From: Myxococcaceae bacterium
Lineage (GTDB): Bacteria; Myxococcota; Myxococcia; Myxococcales; Myxococcaceae
Direction: 5' to 3'
Length of the DNA: 64,000 nucleotides
NCBI GenBank assembly: GCA_016793095.1
Contig: JAEUJQ010000006.1
Span: 1 to 64,000, forward strand
Shown: piece after piece, positions 53,255 to 62,126 of the stretch
How positions within the stretch are numbered: position 1 is the first letter of the stretch
Layout: each line of letters begins with the position of its first letter
Program-made: the position numbers and the translations under genes
Notes under the pieces: generated by a model
What the model saw: the letters and a program-made list of their open reading frames with translations, nothing else
The model's database searches: none
Told to the model about the DNA's origin: nothing

Positions 53255-54925
53255 TCACTCCGCCGCCTGCGGGCGCTCGCCTCCGCCTCCACCACGACGG
53301 CGACGGCGACGACGGCGGCGCGGGCCCTCGGCGTCGGCAGCCACGGCTGGCGAGGTGCCCGACTTCCAGGCATCGAGCGCCGCCTGGTGCTCGCCGGTCG
53401 CGCGCACCCACACCTCGAAGACCGCCAGCGACTCCTTGAAGAGCGGGTGGCTGCGGAAGCCCGAGAGCCCGCCGCGGCGACGACGCAGGCCCGCGAGCGT
53501 CTTCTGCGAGAGCAGGATCATGCGGCACCGCTCGGCGATCCGACGGGGCAGCCGCGCCGAGCGCACCAGCTCGGACAGCAACAGCTCGATGGCGCGCGCG
53601 ACCGACGGCGGCCGCTCGGCGTCTGCACCCTCGTTCGCGGGCGGCGCGACGGGAGCCTCCGGAGGGCTCGCGCCATCACCCGCGGGCGCGGCGGCCTGGG
53701 CGGCGGCGGCCTGCGGCGCCTCGGGGGCGTCGGGCTCGTCGAGCGCGATCGGCAGGAGAATGCACGCCAGCAGCATCGAGTCGTCGAAGCTGGTGCCGGC
53801 GTTCACCAGCGCGTCCATCTCGGCCACCGACTTGAAGTACTCGGCCTGGCCGTCGGCGTCCTGCTCGGCGAGGTAGTCGTTCACCGGCGGCAGCAGATGC
53901 GCGAGCCCGTCGAGCGCGAGCAGCAGCTTGAGCGCCGGCGACGCCCCACCCCCGCGGATGAGCCGGAACGTCTCTTCGAGCAGCCGCGGCGCCGAGCACC
54001 GCGGGAGGTCCTCGATGGAGCCCTCCATCGCCGCGTAGGTGCGCGGCTCGATGTCGAAGCCCAGCTTCCCCGCGAAGCGCACCGCCCGCAGGATGCGCAC
54101 CGGGTCTTCGCGCATGCGCTGCTCAGGGTCGCCGATGGTGCGGATCTGCTCGGCTGCGAGATCGCGCAGGCCGTTGACGTGATCGATCACCCGGCCGCGC
54201 ACCGGATCATAGAAGAGCCCGTTGATGGTGAAGTCGCGGCGCAGCGCGTCCTCGAGCTCGGTGCCGAACGTGTTGTCTTCGGTGATGAGCAGGTCGCGCT
54301 CTTTCGGCGTCTCGGCCTGCGCCTCGGGCGTCTCGTCGGCGTTGTCATCGACAGGGGCGTCTGGCATCGGCGCGCCGGACTCGACGGCGGCGAGCGCCTC
54401 GCGATCGGCCTCGGCGATGTGCTCGGTGCCCTCGGTGTGCACCTCACCCTCGGCGGCTTCGCTCGGCTGGGGCTCTTCGACGACCGTGGGGTTCGCGCGG
54501 AACGTCGAGACCTCGAGGATCTTGCCGCCCTTGAAGTACACGTGCGCGAGCCGGAACCGGCGCCCGATGAGGCGGCAGTTGCGGAACAGGCCCTTCACCT
54601 GGTTCGGCGTCGCGCTGGTGGCGATGTCGAAGTCCTTCGGGGTGCGGCCGATCAACAGGTCGCGCACGCAGCCGCCCACGAGGTACGCCTGATGGCCGTG
54701 CTGGCTGAGCCGCAGGAGCGTTCGCACCGAGTCGGGGTCGAGCCACCCCGGCTCGATGTCAGGGGCGTCGTCGCCTGCGCCCGTCTTGAGGGACGGCGCG
54801 GCGGGGCTGGAGGTGACTTCGGGCACGGCAGTCGGAGTCAGGGGAGCGTGGCTGCTCCGCGCGCTGTCGTCGGGCGCGGGGGCCTGCCGCTCAAGGACCT
54901 GCTCGGTAGTGGTTTCAGTCGTCAT
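53255..54925 (-). CDS. pcnB: polynucleotide adenylyltransferase PcnB
   Basis: A 556-residue class II poly(A) polymerase/CCA-enzyme-like nucleotidyltransferase. It has the LVGGCVRDLL motif near residue 84, catalytic DFDIATSA near 98, the RRFRLAHV motif and, near 240, RRDFTINGLFYD. Between the last two blocks lies an inserted region rich in Glu, Ala and Pro. The tail is highly basic (Arg-rich, then Gly-rich) as in E. coli PcnB. It adds 3' poly(A) tails that speed RNA decay. Length and the Arg-rich tail favour PcnB over a tRNA CCA enzyme. Confidence 0.87.
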   Translation of the reverse strand: MTTETTTEQVLERQAPAPDDSARSSHAPLTPTAVPEVTSSPAAPSLKTGAGDDAPDIEPGWLDPDSVRTLLRLSQHGHQAYLVGGCVRDLLIGRTPKDFDIATSATPNQVKGLFRNCRLIGRRFRLAHVYFKGGKILEVSTFRANPTVVEEPQPSEAAEGEVHTEGTEHIAEADREALAAVESGAPMPDAPVDDNADETPEAQAETPKERDLLITEDNTFGTELEDALRRDFTINGLFYDPVRGRVIDHVNGLRDLAAEQIRTIGDPEQRMREDPVRILRAVRFAGKLGFDIEPRTYAAMEGSIEDLPRCSAPRLLEETFRLIRGGGASPALKLLLALDGLAHLLPPVNDYLAEQDADGQAEYFKSVAEMDALVNAGTSFDDSMLLACILLPIALDEPDAPEAPQAAAAQAAAPAGDGASPPEAPVAPPANEGADAERPPSVARAIELLLSELVRSARLPRRIAERCRMILLSQKTLAGLRRRRGGLSGFRSHPLFKESLAVFEVWVRATGEHQAALDAWKSGTSPAVAADAEGPRRRRRRRRRGGGGGERPQAAE

Positions 54926-55009
54926 GCGTGGTCGCCGGCACGGACGAAGAGCGTCCGGCCCTGGCGCGATGCACGTACTCGAAAGCGCGGGGCCGGGGAA
55001 GGGCTGCGG

Positions 55010-57925
55010 TCAGGGCGGCGCGAGCGACCACGCGTGGACGCGCCCGTCGGTCCCTGCGGCGAACAGCCGGTCGTTGCCCACGAACGAGACGCTGCGCACC
55101 TCCCCTGCGTCGGCCGGCACGTCTGCCACCAGCTGCGCCGTGGACAGCTCCCACACGTAGACATGCCCGTCGTCGCTGCCGGCGGCCAGCGTCGAGTCAT
55201 CAGGGCTCAACGCGAGCGACACCGCGCGATCGCTGGGCTCGGTGAAGGTGCGCACGGCCCGGCCCTCAGCCACGCTCCACACCTGCACCCGACCGTTGGC
55301 GAGCCCGACCGCGACCGCCTCGCCGGCCCAGACGAGGCTCAGGACCGCGGCGTCGGTCTCTTCGAGGCGGCGCTGCTCCTTGCCGTCCTGCGCGTCGGCG
55401 ATCACCACCCGTTTGTCGTCCCTGCCGAGCGCGAGCCGCAACGAGTCCGGCGAGAAGCGGATGGAGCGCACGGGCGCCTCGCGCAGCCGCCGCACCTCTT
55501 TCTGCTCGGGCAGCGCCCAGAGCACGACGGTGCCGTCGTCGAAGGCCCAGGCGGCGCGGCTCCCGTCAGGCGCCACGTCGAGCGCGGTCACCCGGCTCCT
55601 CGACGTGTCGAGCACCTCGACCTCGCCGTTCCACCGCTGCCCGAGCACCCGGCCGTCGTCCCCGCCCGAGAGGTGGCGCAGGTCGCCGGGCCTGCCCGCG
55701 GAGGAGACCTCGGCGAGCGCGCGGACGGCGCCCTCGTGCTTCGACTCGAGGTAGTCGATGGCGAGCGTCGCGGCGTCGATCTTCCTGATGCGCCCGTCGC
55801 GCAGGCCCGTGAGCAACCAGCCGCGGCGCCACCAGGCCTGCACCGTCGGCACCCCGTCGTCGGGCAGCTTCCGGAGGGGCTCGGGCACCGACCAGGCCTC
55901 GAGCGCTCGACCGCGCGGCGCGACGATCAGCAGCCCGCCATCATCGGTCCACGTCAGCGCCTGCACGCCGGGCTCGAAGGCGCGCCACTCGAGCTGGGTC
56001 GAGCCGTCGTCGAACCAGATCCGCACCGAGCCCTCAGCGTCACCCGACGCCAGCCGCTGGCCCGCCGCGACCGCCGTCACCGTGTCGCGGTGCCCCGAGA
56101 AGACGTGGGTGATGGGGCCGTCCTCGATGCGGATGACGGCGCGCTCGACGCCCGCGTACAGCACGTCCTTCGGGCCGAGATCGAGCGCGAGCGTCGTGCG
56201 ATCGAGCTGCACCACCTGCTCGCCGTCGAGCCTGGACAACCGCAGGAGCGCGTCGGCCCCCAGCGCGTAGCGGCCGACCCCGCCCACCAGCGCCTTGATG
56301 CGGGAAGGCGCCCCCGGCAGCGCGACCCGCTCACCGACGCGCGGCTGCTTGAAGAGCGACCCATCGCGCAGGCCCACCAGCACGCCGCCGGCGCCCGGGC
56401 TCAGCGCGGTGATGGACTCTGGAAACGTGATCGTCTCGGGCGTGGCCGGCTTCGAGAGCTGCCAGCGGTAGAGCGACCGGTTGTCGGCGCCCGCCAGCAC
56501 CACCTCGTCCGACAGCACCGCGATCGCCTGGAGCCACCCTGCCGCCGGCCCCGCCGAGAGGCGCCCCTTCGACGCGCCGCTGCCCGCCTCGAAGAGCTCG
56601 ACGCCGTTGAGGGTGGAGCAGGCCACGAGGGAAGACGTCACCGCGACCCGCGCGCAGCCGGCCTCGATCGGCACCTTCCACACGAGCCTCGGCACCCCCT
56701 GCTCGTGGGTGATCATGCGCACGCCCCGCGCGAGGGGCACCGGGCCGTCAGCCTCCGCCGCGCGCGCCAGCCGGTCGGCCTCGAAGCCGTCGTTCGATCG
56801 CAGCGCCCGCACCGCCGCTGCGGCGAGCTGCTGTCCCCTGGCCCGGGCTGCGTCCGTCGCGGCCAGCTCCAGCGTCGCGCGCCTCGCCTCGAGGGCGCCG
56901 AGCTCGACCCGCGAACGCCACCAGACGATGGCGAACGCGAGCACCACCGCGACGAGGAGGATCGGCAGGGTCACCGGGCGGGGCGTGCGGGCGCGCACGG
57001 CGCGTTCGAGCGCGAGCGCCAGCTCCTCGCCATTCTGAAACCGGTCGTTCGGCTCACGCGCAAGCGCCTTGCTCACCACTGCCACCAGCGGGCGCGTGAG
57101 CCTCGGCTGGTGCTTGAGGATCGGCGGCACCTCGGCGCGCTTCACCTGCTCGAGCAGCTCGGTGACGGTGGACGCGCTGAAGAGCGGCACCCCGGCGAGC
57201 AGCTCGTACAGGATGACGCCCATCGACCAGACGTCACTGCGCGCATCGACCCGGCGGCCGTTGACCTGCTCGGGGCTCATGTACGCTGGCGTGCCCGCGA
57301 TCTGGCCTTCGGGGTCGCGGTCACCTTCGACCTGCGCGAGGCCCCAGTCCACCACGAGGGTCTCGCCGAACGGGCCGACCATGACGTTGTCGGGCTTGAG
57401 ATCGCGATGCACGACGCCCTGCGAGTGCGCGAAGCCGATCGTGTGCGCCACGTCCACCAGATGCGGGAGCAGGGTCAGCCGGTCTTCGAGTGACGCGCAC
57501 GCCTCGATCGCGCGCGTGAGGGGCTGCCCGCGGATCTTCCGCATCGCGTAGTACGGCGTGCCGTCGGGGCGGCGGGCAAGCTCGTAGATGGGCACCACGC
57601 CCGGGTGCTCGAGGCGCGCGAGCACCTGCGCCTCACGGACGAAGAGGTTGGCGAACGCGGCCCCGTGGGTGGACGTGACCGGGTGGTGCTCGGTGAGCAG
57701 CTCCTTGACCGCGACCTGCCGCTTGAGGTGCACGTCTTCGAACGCCAGCACCCGGCCCATGCCGCCGCGCCCCAGCTCGACGTTGCCGCCCGCGGTGTGC
57801 TCGTACTTGCCCTGCGGCTCGACGGGCAGCGCGTCGGTCTTCGACTCAGCCTCGCTCTTCGGCTTCGCCAGCGTGATGTCGATACCGTCTGAGTCGCGCG
57901 TCACGGCCTCGCATTGTGCCCGCAT
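55010..57925 (-). CDS. Hanks-type Ser/Thr kinase fused to WD40-like repeats
   Basis: About 970 residues. The cytoplasmic kinase domain (about 40-310) has GRGGMGRV, AVKELL, HRDLKPDN and APEQ-like MSPEQV motifs; the DFG motif is DWG, a substitution common in this family. A single membrane helix (TLPILLVAVVLAFAIVWW) follows, then WD40-like repeats with blade ends such as SGDAEGSVRIWF, FDDGTVVLW and ANGRVQVW. The repeats should lie in the periplasm, a binding scaffold or sensor. I chose the ATG at 57925; an earlier start lies in a repeat element. Confidence 0.88.
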   Translation of the reverse strand: MRAQCEAVTRDSDGIDITLAKPKSEAESKTDALPVEPQGKYEHTAGGNVELGRGGMGRVLAFEDVHLKRQVAVKELLTEHHPVTSTHGAAFANLFVREAQVLARLEHPGVVPIYELARRPDGTPYYAMRKIRGQPLTRAIEACASLEDRLTLLPHLVDVAHTIGFAHSQGVVHRDLKPDNVMVGPFGETLVVDWGLAQVEGDRDPEGQIAGTPAYMSPEQVNGRRVDARSDVWSMGVILYELLAGVPLFSASTVTELLEQVKRAEVPPILKHQPRLTRPLVAVVSKALAREPNDRFQNGEELALALERAVRARTPRPVTLPILLVAVVLAFAIVWWRSRVELGALEARRATLELAATDAARARGQQLAAAAVRALRSNDGFEADRLARAAEADGPVPLARGVRMITHEQGVPRLVWKVPIEAGCARVAVTSSLVACSTLNGVELFEAGSGASKGRLSAGPAAGWLQAIAVLSDEVVLAGADNRSLYRWQLSKPATPETITFPESITALSPGAGGVLVGLRDGSLFKQPRVGERVALPGAPSRIKALVGGVGRYALGADALLRLSRLDGEQVVQLDRTTLALDLGPKDVLYAGVERAVIRIEDGPITHVFSGHRDTVTAVAAGQRLASGDAEGSVRIWFDDGSTQLEWRAFEPGVQALTWTDDGGLLIVAPRGRALEAWSVPEPLRKLPDDGVPTVQAWWRRGWLLTGLRDGRIRKIDAATLAIDYLESKHEGAVRALAEVSSAGRPGDLRHLSGGDDGRVLGQRWNGEVEVLDTSRSRVTALDVAPDGSRAAWAFDDGTVVLWALPEQKEVRRLREAPVRSIRFSPDSLRLALGRDDKRVVIADAQDGKEQRRLEETDAAVLSLVWAGEAVAVGLANGRVQVWSVAEGRAVRTFTEPSDRAVSLALSPDDSTLAAGSDDGHVYVWELSTAQLVADVPADAGEVRSVSFVGNDRLFAAGTDGRVHAWSLAPP

Positions 57926-57941
57926 CTGCGCCCGAAGGCTC

Positions 57942-58079
57942 GACTCAGCGCTGGCGAGCGGCGAGCGGGCGGCTGTCTGCCCGTCGCGCCAGGGCGAGCG
58001 CGCCATGACTCAGCGCTGGCGAGCGGCGAGCGGGCGGCTGTCTGCCCGTCGAGCCAGGGCGAGCGCGCCGGGACTCAGC
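57942..58079. repeat. REP-like repeat, two tandem 65-bp units
   Basis: Two nearly identical 65-bp units begin at 57942 and 58007, followed by the first bases of a third that overlap the EamA stop codon. Each begins GACTCAGCG and contains CTGGCG, CGGGC, GCCCG, TCG and CGCCAG in an order that can fold into a stem with bulges. A third, inverted copy is at 44359-44418. Confidence 0.85.
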
Positions 58080-58920
58080 CGCGCGCCTGCTCCAGCCCGA
58101 AGAGGGCCACGCCCGCGAAGAGCACCGCCACGCCGAGCCACTGCCGTCGGTCGAGCCGCTCGCCGAGCCACACCGCGATCGCCAGCCCGAAGCCCACCGA
58201 GGCGTTGCGCACCCCGAGGATTCGACCGGACTCGGCGGTCGCGAGCGCCTCGAGCATGAGGAGGAAGCTGGCCGCGCAGAGGACTCCGGCGGCGAGCAGG
58301 CGTGGGTGTCTGGCCAGCGGCACGAGCTGGGCGCGCACCTCGCGCCCGACGACGGCGAGGAGGAGCGGCACCGAGATGCTCACCGCTCCCAGGAAGGCGA
58401 GCACGCGCGGCGCTCCGCCATCGACCGCGCCCTTGTAGCCGGTGTGGTACAGCGCGACGGCCGCCCCGGTGAGCAACGTCCACCCGAGGTGAAGCTTCGA
58501 GGAGCCCGCCGTGCGCGGCCGTGTGCCGACGATGCCCAGGGCCACCACGACGGTCGCCGCCAGCGCGAGCAGCGAGGGCCGGGTGCCGAAGGCGAGGAGC
58601 GAGAAGGGCCAGATGAAGACGAGCGCCGCCGCGCGCGACACGCTGTAGGTCAGGCCCAGCTCGCCGCGCCCGTACGCCATGCCGAGCGAGTAGACGTAGA
58701 GCGCCTCACCAACGCCGGCCATCGCGATCCACGGCGCGTGCACCACCTCGAGTCGACCCGGCCGCGTGAGCGCCCAGTACACGGCGGCGCCCACCCCCGA
58801 GACGATGAGGGCCGCCAGCGTCGCCGCACGCTCCCGGCCTGGTGTCTTCGCGAGCGCGTTCCACGCTGCGTGAAAGAGGCCCGAGAGGAGCGCCAGCTGA
58901 AACGCGTTCACCCACTGCAC
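58075..58920 (-). CDS. EamA-type (DMT) membrane transporter
   Basis: A 281-residue polytopic protein with about ten hydrophobic helices in two EamA repeats. The N-terminal helix block (AFQLALLSGLFHAAWNALAK) carries the family's conserved Asn-Ala-Lys. These carriers export or take up small metabolites; the substrate cannot be deduced. The stop codon overlaps the edge of a REP-like repeat, and the kinase gene follows on the same strand. Confidence 0.86.
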   Translation of the reverse strand: MQWVNAFQLALLSGLFHAAWNALAKTPGRERAATLAALIVSGVGAAVYWALTRPGRLEVVHAPWIAMAGVGEALYVYSLGMAYGRGELGLTYSVSRAAALVFIWPFSLLAFGTRPSLLALAATVVVALGIVGTRPRTAGSSKLHLGWTLLTGAAVALYHTGYKGAVDGGAPRVLAFLGAVSISVPLLLAVVGREVRAQLVPLARHPRLLAAGVLCAASFLLMLEALATAESGRILGVRNASVGFGLAIAVWLGERLDRRQWLGVAVLFAGVALFGLEQARG

Positions 58921-59014
58921 CTGAGCATTGCCGTCCGCATTCGCAAGTCACTGATCTCAGGCATCTTCGCCGCTCCACAGATCGAACCAGGGGGCCACCC
59001 GTTTCACCGACGCC

Positions 59015-60457
59015 ATGAACCGAACGACCGCCTTCCTCGGAATCGCCGCTGCCCTGCTGCTCACCGCCGTCGTCGTCGGCCTGCCGAAGCACGCGCCGAC
59101 GCTGACTCCGCCGCCGCCGGCTCCGGTCCCCACGCCGCCGCCCCAGCCACTGCCCCTGCCTCCGCCGGTCGTGAACGGGCACCCCGGCTCGCTGACGATG
59201 ACGGGCAAGCTGTCGCACCCGTACGTCGTGCCGGGCACGAGCGATCTCTTCGCGACGTTGGACATCACGGCCGTCGACGTGCCGGGCACCCGGCGCGCGC
59301 CCGTCAACCTGTCGCTGGTGATCGATCGTTCGGGCTCGATGTCGGGTGAGAAGATCGCGCAGGCCCGCCGGGCGGCGCTGCGGCTCGTCGATCTGCTCGA
59401 GGAGACCGACCGCATGGCCATCGTGCACTACGGCTCCGACGTGCGCCTGTTGCCCGGCGCGTTCGCCACCACCGACAACAAGGAGCGCATGCGCCGCTAC
59501 ATCCGCAACATCAGCGACGAGGGCGGCACCAACATCGGCGACGGCCTGATGGCGGGGAAGGCGCAGCTCGACGTGGCGCGCAGCGACTTCACCGTCAACC
59601 GCCTCCTGCTGCTGTCTGACGGCCAGCCGACCGTGGGCGTCACCTCGGAGCGCGGGCTGGTGAACATCGCCTCGAAGCTGCGCGCGTCGGGAACGACCGT
59701 GACGGCGCTGGGTGTCGGCGCGGACTTCAACGAGGACCTGATGCAGCGCCTCGCGGACACGGGGGGCGGCTCGTACGGCTTCATCCGCGACGCCGAGTCG
59801 ACGGTGGCGCTCTTCGAGAAGGACCTGCAGCAGGCCGGCACGATGGTGGCGCGCGGCGTGACGCTCAGCTTCACCGTGCCCGACGGCGTCGACTTCCGCG
59901 AGATCTTCGGCCGCCCGGTCTCTCGCAGCGGCAACGTCGTCACGGTCGCGCTGCCCGACTTCTCGGCGCGCCAGACGGAGAAGCTCGTGGTGCACCTCAC
60001 CACGCGCGTGAGCGACGCCACCGAGCGCGCCTTCGACGTCGCCGACTTCCGGCTCGACTACACCGACCTGCTCACCTCCCAGGGCGCCGACGCGAACGTG
60101 AAGCTGGCGGCCATGGTGACGCCTGACCGCTCGCTGGCCGATCAGAAGCGCGACAAGGACGCGTTCGTCTTCGCGACCCGCGCCCGGGCCTCGCGCAACG
60201 TCGAGAAGGCCGCCTCGGCGATTCAGCAGGGCCGGTACCAGGAGGCGCAGCAGCTCATCCAGGACAACAAGGTGCTCTTCGACTCCGCGGCGCCGGTCGC
60301 CGGCTCGGACCTCGCGGGGGACTACGCCGCCAACGAGCAGCAGCTCGACTTCGCGAAGAAGGCGCCGGCGGCTCCGGCGACGGTGCAGTCCGAGAGCGTG
60401 AAGGCCATGAAGGTCGATTCGCTGCGCGGGTCGGGGCGCGGCGCCTCGGTGTACTGA
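59015..60457 (+). CDS. von Willebrand factor A domain protein
   Basis: A 480-residue exported protein. An N-terminal signal or anchor helix is followed by a Pro-rich linker and a von Willebrand A domain (about 95-280) with the metal-ion adhesion site DRSGSMSG (near 109) and the later LSDGQPT motif. The C-terminal 200 residues have the YfbK-like beta region. Such proteins act on the periplasmic side in binding or assembly. The start ATG lies 94 bases beyond the EamA start, in a divergent promoter region. Confidence 0.86.
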   Translation: MNRTTAFLGIAAALLLTAVVVGLPKHAPTLTPPPPAPVPTPPPQPLPLPPPVVNGHPGSLTMTGKLSHPYVVPGTSDLFATLDITAVDVPGTRRAPVNLSLVIDRSGSMSGEKIAQARRAALRLVDLLEETDRMAIVHYGSDVRLLPGAFATTDNKERMRRYIRNISDEGGTNIGDGLMAGKAQLDVARSDFTVNRLLLLSDGQPTVGVTSERGLVNIASKLRASGTTVTALGVGADFNEDLMQRLADTGGGSYGFIRDAESTVALFEKDLQQAGTMVARGVTLSFTVPDGVDFREIFGRPVSRSGNVVTVALPDFSARQTEKLVVHLTTRVSDATERAFDVADFRLDYTDLLTSQGADANVKLAAMVTPDRSLADQKRDKDAFVFATRARASRNVEKAASAIQQGRYQEAQQLIQDNKVLFDSAAPVAGSDLAGDYAANEQQLDFAKKAPAAPATVQSESVKAMKVDSLRGSGRGASVY

Positions 60458-60483
60458 GCCTGACGAGGACGACGCAGCGAGGG

Positions 60484-60509
60484 GCCCCGGCGACCGTTCG
60501 TGCCGGGGC
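60484..60509. terminator. hairpin terminator between convergent genes
   Basis: GCCCCGGC and GCCGGGGC form an 8-bp perfect stem with a 10-base loop, followed by TTCT. The hairpin lies 26 bases after the von Willebrand A gene stop and is also placed to end hmgA transcripts coming from the other strand. Confidence 0.65.
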
Positions 60510-60593
60510 TTCTGCCTTCAGGTGGCAGATCGGCTGACCGCTTCGGGCCCCCGGGCCGAGCGTGCTTCGGCGCGTCGAAGGTACGACGTCCCG

Positions 60594-61955
60594 TCATGGC
60601 TTGCCGGGGAGCGTCTCGACGGCGCTGCGGTCTCTCGGGTGCCTCGAGAACCGCACCTTCGCGCCGCGGGCGAGCGAGGCGAAGTCGGGGTCGCGGAAGG
60701 GCGCCTCCTTCCACGCGTCGGTGACGCTCACGAGGAAGTGGCTCTCGAGCTGGAACCACGTCGAGCCCTCGCCGATGAAGCGCGGCTTCTCTTCGTCCTT
60801 CCCTGCCAGCTCCCGCTCGAGCGCGTCGGCGGTGATGCCGTGCGGCGTCATCGGCGGCGTGAGGAAGCTGCCGCCACGCGAGAAGACCCGGTTCGACGTG
60901 GGGCCCGAGAGAATGGCGTTCCACTCGGTGGCGGCCTGCCGGTGGTAGTACGGCCGGCGGAACGTGCGCATCGCCGCGTCCCAGCGCGCGGGGAAGGCGG
61001 CGAGATCGACCGCGTTCCGCCCCGGGACGCCTGTCGGCGCGGTCAGGACGGTGAAGATCGACGGGTCCGGGTGATCGAACGAGATCGCCCCGACCGGGCA
61101 GAAGCGCGCGAGGTCGTAGACGAACGGCACCGCGCTGCCGTGCCACGCCACCACGTCGAAGGGGCTGTGCGTCGCCTCCGCGGCGTACAGGTTGCCGCCG
61201 TACTTCTGCACGATCGTCCACTCTCCCTCGTCGTCCTCGTACTCGGCGCGCGCGGCGACGAAGTGACGTGACTCGGCGAGGGAGTTCGCGCCCACCACGC
61301 CCCGGTTCGGCAGCTCGAAGCCGGGCCCGAACGCCTCGATCCACCAGCCCCGCCGGCTCGAGCCTCCCGCGGGATCGACCTGGAAGCGGACGCCACGGGG
61401 GATCAGCAGGAGATCGCCTGGCGCGATCAGAAAGCGCCCCAGCTCCGTGCGCACCGAGAGCTCGCCCTCGTCGGCCAGCAGCACGGAGTCACCATCAGCC
61501 GAGCAGATCGCCTTGCGCGTCATCGGCGCGCTGGTGACGAAGCTGTGGATCGCCATGCCCGATTGATCGGCTGCGCTCCCGCCCACTGCCACGGTCATCA
61601 GCCCGTCGATGAAGTCCGTGCGCTCGAGCGGCAGCGGCCGCGGCTTCCACCCGAGCAGGTTCGGCGCCACATGCGAGCCCCACGCCGACACGCCGGGGTG
61701 CGGCACCGGCTTGAAGTCGCCCTGCTCCGTCGACGGCCTGATCCGGTAGAGCCAGGTGCGCCGGTTCTGGGCGCGCGGGACCAGGAACGGCGTCACCGAC
61801 AACTGCTCGGCGAACAACCCCCAGGGCACCCGGCGCGGCGAGTTCTGGTGCCTGGGCAGGGCTCCCGGCTCCGCCTCGCTCGCGAGCTCGGCTCCGAAAC
61901 CTGTGAGTGCTGCGGGATCACCTGCCGCTGCGCTGGTGCGCTCGAGGGCCTTCAT
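60594..61955 (-). CDS. hmgA: homogentisate 1,2-dioxygenase
   Basis: A 453-residue non-haem iron enzyme that opens the ring of homogentisate in tyrosine and phenylalanine breakdown. The cupin core has the iron-ligand region PYYHRQAATEW and the MTPHGI motif (His and Glu ligands), plus the FCPVGAISFDHPDPS block. I chose the ATG at 61955 because the 24 residues ahead of it are Arg/Gln-rich and not conserved. No maleylacetoacetate isomerase or fumarylacetoacetase gene is adjacent. Confidence 0.9.
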   Translation of the reverse strand: MKALERTSAAAGDPAALTGFGAELASEAEPGALPRHQNSPRRVPWGLFAEQLSVTPFLVPRAQNRRTWLYRIRPSTEQGDFKPVPHPGVSAWGSHVAPNLLGWKPRPLPLERTDFIDGLMTVAVGGSAADQSGMAIHSFVTSAPMTRKAICSADGDSVLLADEGELSVRTELGRFLIAPGDLLLIPRGVRFQVDPAGGSSRRGWWIEAFGPGFELPNRGVVGANSLAESRHFVAARAEYEDDEGEWTIVQKYGGNLYAAEATHSPFDVVAWHGSAVPFVYDLARFCPVGAISFDHPDPSIFTVLTAPTGVPGRNAVDLAAFPARWDAAMRTFRRPYYHRQAATEWNAILSGPTSNRVFSRGGSFLTPPMTPHGITADALERELAGKDEEKPRFIGEGSTWFQLESHFLVSVTDAWKEAPFRDPDFASLARGAKVRFSRHPRDRSAVETLPGKP

Positions 61956-62126
61956 GGGCGTCGCAGGCTGGCACGAGCCGGGGCCCTGAGCACGACTTCG
62001 CTGACGCGTCGCATCTACGCGTCTCACTCATGGGTCCGATGAGCCCTTCCGTCTTGATCGAGATCGGTCCCGGTGCCATGCGACGAGGAGGTTGTCCGAC
62101 GACCACGCTGACGCTCTGGAGATCCC

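Noticed and set aside
53255-54925. tRNA CCA-adding enzyme
   Set aside because: The long protein with a basic Arg-rich tail and inserted linker fits PcnB better than the shorter CCA enzyme, though the two families share the core.
53186-57493. A very long open frame on the + strand opposite pcnB and the WD40-kinase
   Set aside because: It is rich in Arg, His and Ala, has no domain or start signal and mirrors two well-supported genes on the other strand. High GC leaves few stop codons in the antisense frame.
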